A stretch of DNA of 6,221 bases from Propionibacteriaceae bacterium. GTDB lineage: Bacteria > Actinomycetota > Actinomycetes > Propionibacteriales > Propionibacteriaceae. The notes beneath the pieces were generated by a model that did no database searches, was not told where the DNA came from, and saw nothing but the letters and a program-made list of their open reading frames with translations. The stretch spans positions 1 through 6,221 of the forward strand of contig JAUMYR010000150.1 in the NCBI GenBank assembly GCA_030528545.1. The letters are read 5' to 3'. Below, piece after piece: positions 1-4,662 of this stretch; position 1 is the first letter of the stretch; every line of letters starts with the position of its first letter. The translations under genes were made by a program, and so were the position numbers.

Positions 1-1130
1 CCGTCACGGCAGGTCAGCGCGGCGCGCAGCCCCCGCATCACGATGATGGCGTAGATCAGGGTAATGGCGAATAGCGCGACCAGACCCAGCTCCTCTCCGA
101 GCGAGGCGATCATGAAGTCGGACTTGGAGATCGGGGTCAGATAGGGGCGGCCCAGCCCCCAGCCGCGACCGCTCAGACCTCCCCAGGCCATGCCGAACTG
201 GGCCTGGATGAGCTGTTCGTTCTGGTCGAAATTGCCGAATGGGTCGAGCCAGCCGTTGACCCGCACCTTGAAATGGGACGTCGCGTAGTAGGCGCCGATC
301 GCCCCGACCACGATGAGCAGACCAGCCAGGATCGGCCAGCTGGGACGTTCGGTCGCGACATAGAGCATCACCGAGAACAACCCGAAGAACATCAGCGAGG
401 TGCCGAGATCCTTCTGCGCGACGAGGATGACGAGCGAGGCTCCCCACATGAGCAGCAGCGGAACCAGATCGCGTGGCCGCGGCAGGTCGATGCCGAGGAA
501 GCGCTTCCCGGCCAGGGCCAGCAGGTCCTTGCGTTCGTTCAGGTAGGCGGCGAAGGCGAAGGCCAGCACGACTTTCGCGAACTCTGCCGGTTGCAGGGAA
601 TAGCCTGCGATCTCAATCCAGATCTGGGCCCCGCCCCGCTCGACGCCGAGGCCCGGGATCAAGGGCAACATGAGCATCGTAAAACCGAGCAGGAAGAGCA
701 GGTACTTGAAGCGTCCGAGCACCCGGTGGTCGCGCAGGACGATCACGATGACGCAAAACAGCATCACGCCGAGACCGGTCCACATCAGCTGGACCGCTGC
801 CTCTTCCCTCGGTGGGTTCGAGAACTGATCGATCCGGGCGATCATCGCGATGCCCACCCCATTGAGCAGGAATACCGAGGGCAGCATGATCGGGTCGGCC
901 CACGGCGTCCGCCACCGGACCACCAGGTGGGCGATGAGACCCAGCCCGAACCATGCCACGGTGGCCGCGACCCAGTTGTCGGGCAGCTTGTTGTACTGGT
1001 TGAGATAGGTCACGAACCAGCCCGACAACCCGAGGGCCTGAGCCAAGACGAGCAGCAGCAATTCGGCCATCCGGCGTTTGCCGTAGACCACGACGGTGTC
1101 CGGGGCGGGCACCTCGGCGAGCACCGCCAT
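1..1130 (-). CDS. rodA: SEDS peptidoglycan glycosyltransferase RodA, 3' end cut by window edge
   Basis: Polytopic membrane enzyme that polymerises lipid II into glycan strands, working with a class B penicillin-binding protein. I translated the frame from the ATG at 1130 to the left edge: 376 codons are open with no stop or frameshift, and roughly 90 C-terminal residues are probably missing. Family marks are QPAEFAK (residues 180-186), QKDLGTS (239-245), RVNGWLDP (290-297), a Gly-rich GGLSGRGWGLG (317-327) and SDFMIASLGEELGL (337-350), with many hydrophobic helices between them. The start overlaps the pstP stop as TGATG, and a strong GGAGGAG lies 5 bases upstream. RodA is preferred over FtsW because of its place directly after pstP, as in M. 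tuberculosis. The loop after WLDP reads GNFDQNEQ instead of the usual DPxGxGYQ-like segment (see findings). Family assignment is firm; RodA versus FtsW rests on synteny. Confidence 0.93.
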   Translation of the reverse strand, partial: MAVLAEVPAPDTVVVYGKRRMAELLLLVLAQALGLSGWFVTYLNQYNKLPDNWVAATVAWFGLGLIAHLVVRWRTPWADPIMLPSVFLLNGVGIAMIARIDQFSNPPREEAAVQLMWTGLGVMLFCVIVIVLRDHRVLGRFKYLLFLLGFTMLMLPLIPGLGVERGGAQIWIEIAGYSLQPAEFAKVVLAFAFAAYLNERKDLLALAGKRFLGIDLPRPRDLVPLLLMWGASLVILVAQKDLGTSLMFFGLFSVMLYVATERPSWPILAGLLIVVGAIGAYYATSHFKVRVNGWLDPFGNFDQNEQLIQAQFGMAWGGLSGRGWGLGRPYLTPISKSDFMIASLGEELGLVALFAITLIYAIIVMRGLRAALTCRD

Positions 1131-2515
1131 CAGCACTCCTCCGGGTCGGTGGGCGCGTTCGGATAAGGCGAATTGCTGACGGTGGGTGGTACCGCCATGG
1201 TTCCATCGTGGGAGGGGGAACCAGATTCGGGAGAGGCCGGTCCGGGGTCCGACGGGCTGGCCCCAGGAGTAGGAGTCGTGGCCTCGCCCGGAGTTTCCGA
1301 GGGCTCCTGACGCTGTTTACGGATCAGGAGGCAGCGTTCCGCCTTCGCCGCCAGTTCGGAGACCGTCTCTTCGGCCTTACCGAAAGACTCCACCGAGATG
1401 CCGCGTCGCACGAGGTCCTGGTGGTAGACCGGCAGGTCCTTCACCTTGGTCTTCTGGTCAGCGACCACCTCGTTGAGCCTGAACCCGAGCAGGTCCCCGG
1501 GCAAGCCACGGTATATCGCGACGACCTCGCCATTGGCGCCGACGAAGTACTTGGTCCGGGCGTAAGAGTCGGTGATCCACCCGCCCGCGCCGACCAGCAG
1601 CAAGGCCACGATGACGATGAAGGCGGTGCTGGCCCAGCGGAACTTGCCGTGGTGCGGCGCGTAGCGTTCGTCCTCCGCCGAATCCGCAGGTGGGGAGACG
1701 GCGGGGAAACCGGGAGAGGAGGGTGAGGAATCCGGATCGGGAATCTCCCTTTCGGTGGCGGCGCCGACAATCAGCGGCTCGCGGGAGTCCAACTCATCCG
1801 ACTGGGGTACGACATCGGCCAGCACCACGGTGATGTTGTCGGGACCGCCCGCCTGGTTCGCCGCGTCGACCAGGTCGGTGAGGGCCTGGTCCAGGTCGTC
1901 TTGGCCGAGTAAATCGGCGATCTCGTCATCGTGGACCAGGCCGCACAGCCCATCGGAGCAGAACATGACGCGGTCACCCTCATAGACGTCAATGAGTTCC
2001 ACATCTGGGGTGTGGGCGGGCTGCCCGTTGAGTACCTTCAGCAGCAGCGAGCGGTGGGGGTGGGTCTCGGCCTGTTCCGGTGTCAGCCTCCCCTCGTCGA
2101 TGAGGGACTGGATCCAGGAGTGGTCGTGGGTCAGCCGGATCAGGTTGCCTTCGCGCAGCAGATAACCGCGGGAATCGCCCACGTGGGCCAACCCGAGCTG
2201 CGTCCCCGAGAACATCGCGCCGCAGACCGTGGTTCCCATGCCATCCAGCATCGGGTCTGCCGCGACCAGTGCGCACAGCACGTCATTGGCCCGCGACAGC
2301 GCTCCAGCCAGCGCTTCGAGCATCTCCTCGCCCTCGTAGCGAGCATCGCTACTGGCGAGTTCCCGCACGGCGACCGCGGACGCCAGATCGCCAGCGGCGG
2401 CTCCACCCATGCCGTCCGCGACCGCGATGAGCGTCGGTGAGGCATAACCGGAGTCCTGGTTGTTCTTGCGGACGCGGCCAACCTCTGATCTCGCCGCAAA
2501 TCTCAGGGAATACAT
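1130..2515 (-). CDS. pstP: Membrane-anchored PP2C-family Ser/Thr phosphatase PstP
   Basis: Metal-dependent protein phosphatase that reverses phosphorylation by the PknA/PknB-type kinases and their substrates. The cytoplasmic PP2C domain spans residues 4-236 and carries the metal and catalytic motifs: NNQD (D21), ADGMGG (D34, G35), HVGDSRG (D114), CSDG (D188) and GGPDN (D226). All expected acidic residues are present, so it should be active. A Pro/Ser-rich juxtamembrane linker (about 238-285) leads to one membrane helix (about 297-314). The extracytoplasmic part has a conserved-looking segment (322-395) and a Pro/Ser/Thr/Glu-rich tail ending in Cys461. The length of 461 residues is in the range expected for actinobacterial PstP. 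The start overlaps the fhaB stop as TGATG and has no clear Shine-Dalgarno, so it probably depends on coupling to fhaB. The PP2C fold begins at residue 4, which rules out a later start. Confidence 0.97.
   Translation of the reverse strand: MYSLRFAARSEVGRVRKNNQDSGYASPTLIAVADGMGGAAAGDLASAVAVRELASSDARYEGEEMLEALAGALSRANDVLCALVAADPMLDGMGTTVCGAMFSGTQLGLAHVGDSRGYLLREGNLIRLTHDHSWIQSLIDEGRLTPEQAETHPHRSLLLKVLNGQPAHTPDVELIDVYEGDRVMFCSDGLCGLVHDDEIADLLGQDDLDQALTDLVDAANQAGGPDNITVVLADVVPQSDELDSREPLIVGAATEREIPDPDSSPSSPGFPAVSPPADSAEDERYAPHHGKFRWASTAFIVIVALLLVGAGGWITDSYARTKYFVGANGEVVAIYRGLPGDLLGFRLNEVVADQKTKVKDLPVYHQDLVRRGISVESFGKAEETVSELAAKAERCLLIRKQRQEPSETPGEATTPTPGASPSDPGPASPESGSPSHDGTMAVPPTVSNSPYPNAPTDPEEC
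1136..1142 (-). promoter_or_regulatory. Shine-Dalgarno for rodA, inside the end of pstP
   Basis: Read on the minus strand this is GGAGGAG, 5 bases before the rodA ATG. It is supplied by the two Glu codons just before the last Cys codon of pstP. Together with the TGATG stop/start overlap it fixes the rodA start and suggests coupled but strong translation of rodA. Confidence 0.8.
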
Positions 2516-2979
2516 CAGCGGTCCAACTTCAACTGAGTTCGTCCGATCCGGATGACATCGCCGATCCGGATCTGCACCGGGGTCACGACTCTGACTCCAT
2601 TGACGAAGGTCCCGTTCGTCGACTGTAGATCGTTGACGCTCCAGGTCTCAGCGTCCTCCTGCACCAGCTGGGCGTGACGGGTGGAGGCGTAGTCGTCGTC
2701 CAGGTTGATGGTGGAATCGGCGGAGCGGCCCAGATTGATAACGGCCTCGACTGGCACCTCAAGGCCTGTCTGGCGCCCCTGCGTGACCACCAGCTTGGTG
2801 GGCTGATTCTTGCGGCGTCGCGACCGGCGCTTGGGCTCCCCGGATAGTTTCGGCAGGTCGCTGGTGGGGACCCTGCGCCCGAACATATCGGTTCGGATCA
2901 CATTGGTGACGAAGAGGATGAAAAGCCACAGTAAGGCCAGGAAGGAAACCTTGATGGTGGCGACTATGAGATCGTTCAC
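2515..2979 (-). CDS. fhaB: Membrane-anchored FHA-domain protein FhaB (FipA)
   Basis: Small phosphothreonine-binding adaptor. In mycobacteria the orthologue (FipA) is a PknA/PknB-pathway substrate that links FtsZ to FtsQ at the septum. Visible here: an N-terminal hydrophobic helix (residues 5-27); a basic linker (about 50-58); and a C-terminal FHA domain (about 65-154). The FHA phosphopeptide-binding residues are all present: GR (84-85), STRH (99-102), STNG (120-123) and NG (127-128). The length of 154 residues matches the family. The start is GTG, with a 4-base GTGA overlap with the fhaA stop. The upstream GGGGGA is only a weak Shine-Dalgarno, so coupling to fhaA is likely. The helix right at the N-terminus agrees with this start. 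The septal role is transferred from mycobacteria and is not shown by the sequence. Confidence 0.95.
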   Translation of the reverse strand: MNDLIVATIKVSFLALLWLFILFVTNVIRTDMFGRRVPTSDLPKLSGEPKRRSRRRKNQPTKLVVTQGRQTGLEVPVEAVINLGRSADSTINLDDDYASTRHAQLVQEDAETWSVNDLQSTNGTFVNGVRVVTPVQIRIGDVIRIGRTQLKLDR

Positions 2980-3680
2980 GAGTCCCCCGTCGGTGCATGC
3001 ACCAGCATGCGGGTCGACCCGATCTCGATGCGGCTGCCCTCGGTCAGCGCGGCGTGTGTGGTGCGGACCCCATTGACCCGCACCCCATTGGTCGAGCCGA
3101 GGTCTTCGATGGTGATGGCCGGGTTGTCGGGAGAACCCACGACCGTGATCCGGGCGTGCTCCCGGGAGATACCGGGATCGTTGATCCGCAGGTCGGCGGT
3201 GCTGCCCCGCCCGATCACCAGCGAACCGACGAGCGGGTGCCGGACCCCGTTCACCTCAAGCACCAGCCTCCCGAGGCGAGGTTGGAGGGGCACCTCCGGG
3301 GCCTGGACCCCGGCGACCGCGGCGCTGCGGACGCCCAGCTTTCCGGTCGGCAGTTCGGAGTCCAGCTCGTAGTGGATCGAAACGGGACCGTTGAACATGT
3401 AGCCGCGTTCAGCGGCATATTCCCGTAGCTCAGCGATGATCTCGGAGTTCAGCGTCTTGGAATAGGGGGCGAGCCGGTTGTAGTCGTGCTCGGACAGGTA
3501 CACCACAAAGTCATTGGGAACGAGTCGCTTATCGCGGCTCAGCAGTTTGGCTTCGGCGTCCAATTCGCGTTGCAGCTGAGCCGCGATTTCGATCGGCTGC
3601 ACGTCGCCTTTGAAGGCGCGGGCGAAGACACCGCTGACCGCCGATTCGATCTTCTTTTCGGCTCTGTCGAACAGTCCCAC
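2976..3680 (-). CDS. fhaA: FHA-domain regulatory protein FhaA with DUF3662 N-terminal domain
   Basis: Cytoplasmic adaptor. In mycobacteria FhaA binds the phosphorylated pseudokinase domain of the lipid II flippase MviN/MurJ and is itself a PknB substrate, so it helps control peptidoglycan precursor supply. The N-terminal FhaA_N/DUF3662 domain covers about residues 1-118 (opening MGLFDRAEKKIE, then the amphipathic run around 25-50). A short linker (about 119-136) leads to a C-terminal FHA domain (137-230). The FHA key residues are intact: GRG (157-159), SREH (172-175), STNG (196-199) and NG (203-204). At 234 residues it is less than half the size of M. tuberculosis FhaA (about 527), because the long disordered middle is nearly absent. 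The start is GTG with a strong GGAGGGAG 7 bases upstream. It is the first gene of the overlapping fhaA-fhaB-pstP-rodA run. Confidence 0.95.
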   Translation of the reverse strand: MGLFDRAEKKIESAVSGVFARAFKGDVQPIEIAAQLQRELDAEAKLLSRDKRLVPNDFVVYLSEHDYNRLAPYSKTLNSEIIAELREYAAERGYMFNGPVSIHYELDSELPTGKLGVRSAAVAGVQAPEVPLQPRLGRLVLEVNGVRHPLVGSLVIGRGSTADLRINDPGISREHARITVVGSPDNPAITIEDLGSTNGVRVNGVRTTHAALTEGSRIEIGSTRMLVHAPTGDS

Positions 3681-3687
3681 CGCAGCA

Positions 3688-3695
3688 CTCCCTCC
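3688..3695 (-). promoter_or_regulatory. Shine-Dalgarno for fhaA
   Basis: Minus-strand GGAGGGAG, ending 7 bases before the GTG start at 3680. It is the strongest ribosome-binding site ahead of the operon and supports a GTG rather than an ATG start for fhaA. Confidence 0.75.
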
Positions 3696-3710
3696 AAGGA
3701 TGACAGCGCA

Positions 3711-3716
3711 ATCTTA
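3711..3716 (-). promoter_or_regulatory. Candidate -10 element of the fhaA operon promoter
   Basis: Minus-strand TAAGAT matches TATAAT at four of six positions, including the first two and the last. It would place transcription start around 3704 with a short leader carrying the fhaA Shine-Dalgarno. No good -35 is seen at 16-19 bases spacing (best AGGACG or CAGGAC), which is common in actinobacterial promoters. A second minus-strand hexamer, TAGACT at 3770-3775, is an alternative. Prediction only. Confidence 0.35.
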
Positions 3717-3772
3717 CTGGTCTTCACTAAGCGCGTCCTGATACTGGGGTTGACGAGGCATGGCTCTGGAGT

Positions 3773-3786
3773 CTACGAACTCGTAG
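3773..3786. repeat. 14-bp perfect dyad (CTACGA-AC-TCGTAG) upstream of fhaA
   Basis: Two 6-base arms with perfect complementarity flank a 2-base centre. The dyad sits about 93-106 bases upstream of the fhaA start and overlaps the alternative -10 hexamer TAGACT. The shape fits a protein-binding operator better than an RNA hairpin, since the 2-base loop is too tight unless inner pairs open. No regulator is identifiable from the window. Confidence 0.4.
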
Positions 3787-3803
3787 CGCGCCCGGGAGGC
3801 GCG
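3787..3803. repeat. Small GC-rich hairpin in the fhaA upstream region
   Basis: CGCGCC and GGCGCG pair across the 5-base loop CGGGA. It lies directly against the 14-bp dyad. A competing 5-bp stem (CGATG at 3802-3806 with CATCG at 3817-3821) shares two bases with it, so the two cannot form fully at once. It may be part of the 3' structure of the upstream transcript or simply GC-rich background. Confidence 0.3.
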
Positions 3804-3822
3804 ATGAGACGTGCCCCATCGT

Positions 3823-3862
3823 GCCTTGAGCCGCACGGCCTGACGGGCGTGCGGCTCAAGGC
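3823..3862 (-). terminator. Perfect 15-bp hairpin, probable terminator of the Tat-protein gene
   Basis: Arms 3823-3837 and 3848-3862 are fully complementary (GCCTTGAGCCGCACG with its inverse) around a 10-base loop. Read on the minus strand it begins 34 bases after the stop codon of the Tat-exported protein gene, the expected place for an intrinsic terminator. No T-tract follows on either strand, but actinobacterial terminators often lack one. It would insulate the fhaA operon from read-through. It could also stabilise a 3' end. Confidence 0.7.
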
Positions 3863-3896
3863 GGATCTTGGTGCTAGGACCGATGACCGGCATCTC

Positions 3897-4556
3897 CTAT
3901 GGCAGGACGGCGATCGCGGTGCCGCCCTTAGCGGAGGCGCCGCGCGAACGGAACCCGCCAATCCCCCAGCCCAGGTTGCGGGGCGGGGTCTCGTGAGTGA
4001 AGGTCTTGCCGTTCACGGTCACCTTAGCGATGGTGTAACCGGAGGTCGGCTCCAGGTCATCGATGGTCAGGTGCTGGCTGATGAAGGCTAGCGGGATCGA
4101 CATGGAGATCGACTGGAAGGGCAACGGCGGTCCAATATAGGTCGACACGAACCGGTCGTAGACCCGCCCGCCCTTAGTTACGGTGCCGACCCGGGCCAGC
4201 GGCGACCAGCGGTTCGCCCTGTCGCCGATCGCGCTGGATGGATCTGGCTCGAAATGCACATCGTCTGAGACGTCGGAGAGCATGAGCTCGATGGTGGCGC
4301 CCTCAATGGTGTGGCTCGGCGTGAGGCCCGCCACGACCAGGCCGGTGTACGGGCTGCCAGGAGTGCCGCCGATGAAGGCTAACCGGTAGGTGTAGCCCTT
4401 GCCCTGGTACTCATGGCGAGCCAGGAAGGTCCGCAACTGGACCGATGGGTCGCACGATGCCGCGAATGCTGGCATGGCGGTCGCGGCCACCACCGCGGGG
4501 GTGGCCCAAGCCGCGCCTTTTACGACGGTTCTTCTGCTGATCTGTTGCTGTGTCAT
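3897..4556 (-). CDS. Tat-exported protein of unknown function
   Basis: A 219-residue protein that I do not recognise by function. The N-terminus is a clear twin-arginine signal: SRRTVVK (residues 7-13), a hydrophobic stretch (14-29) and a type I signal peptidase site AFA|AS after residue 32. The mature part is about 187 residues. It has no further membrane helix and no cell-wall sorting motif, and its alternating hydrophobic/polar pattern suggests a beta-rich fold. The only Cys is residue 35, three residues past the predicted cleavage site. The AASC context also passes loosely as a lipobox, so a Tat lipoprotein is possible. Export by Tat implies folding in the cytoplasm first. The ATG start has GGGGAGG 10 bases upstream, and the signal peptide begins right after it. 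The gene is separated from the exporter upstream by 106 bases and followed by a strong hairpin, so it may be its own unit. Confidence 0.88.
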   Translation of the reverse strand: MTQQQISRRTVVKGAAWATPAVVAATAMPAFAASCDPSVQLRTFLARHEYQGKGYTYRLAFIGGTPGSPYTGLVVAGLTPSHTIEGATIELMLSDVSDDVHFEPDPSSAIGDRANRWSPLARVGTVTKGGRVYDRFVSTYIGPPLPFQSISMSIPLAFISQHLTIDDLEPTSGYTIAKVTVNGKTFTHETPPRNLGWGIGGFRSRGASAKGGTAIAVLP

Positions 4557-4566
4557 CTGTGTTTTG

Positions 4567-4573
4567 CCTCCCC
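4567..4573 (-). promoter_or_regulatory. Shine-Dalgarno for the Tat-exported protein gene
   Basis: Minus-strand GGGGAGG, 10 bases before the ATG at 4556. The spacing is slightly long but usable. It supports this start, which is also the one that leaves an intact Tat signal. Confidence 0.6.
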
Positions 4574-4601
4574 GATTGCATGCTTCGCCCCGTTTCGGGC
4601 C

Positions 4602-4607
4602 AGCCTA
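4602..4607 (-). promoter_or_regulatory. Weak candidate -10 for the Tat-exported protein gene
   Basis: Minus-strand TAGGCT lies about 45 bases upstream of the start codon. It matches TATAAT at three of six positions, including the first two and the last. The best upstream partner is CTGAGG at 16 bases spacing, a poor -35. The 106-base gap is large enough for an independent promoter, but read-through from the exporter gene is equally possible. Confidence 0.2.
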
Positions 4608-4662
4608 GCCGAGCAGGAGGGCACCTCAGGGGCTTCGGGCGAAGGACTTCTCCAGCCGCGAC

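Noticed and set aside
4..447. Minus-strand open frames at 4-447 and 613-1206 overlapping rodA
   Set aside because: They share one frame that differs from rodA, are Arg/Pro/Gly-rich and lack motifs. My translation of the rodA frame shows no frameshift, so these are shadows.
273..1166. A 297-codon open frame on the plus strand opposite rodA
   Set aside because: It is rich in His, Gln, Asp and Glu with no domain pattern, as expected for the antisense of a hydrophobic membrane-protein gene in GC-rich DNA. The minus-strand rodA frame carries all SEDS motifs.
3750..3779. Plus-strand promoter-like TTGACG, 18 bases, TACGAA
   Set aside because: The -10 match is poor (three of six, lacking the final T), no plus-strand gene follows, and the resulting RNA would meet the 15-bp hairpin at once. 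A short antisense RNA cannot be excluded but is unsupported.
3681..3896. tRNA gene in the fhaA upstream region
   Set aside because: I looked for a T-arm GGTTCGA-type core and cloverleaf arms because tRNAs are sometimes found near this cluster. None is present, and the hairpins seen do not form a cloverleaf.
3486..4091. A plus-strand 201-codon frame spanning the fhaA start, the intergenic region and the end of the Tat gene
   Set aside because: It runs antisense to two real genes, crosses the strong hairpin, shows no domain and has no Shine-Dalgarno that I could see.
4633..4644. CTTCG-GG-CGAAG dyad after the MFS stop as a terminator
   Set aside because: The stem is at most 5 bp with a 2-base loop, and no T-tract follows. 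It is too weak to call.
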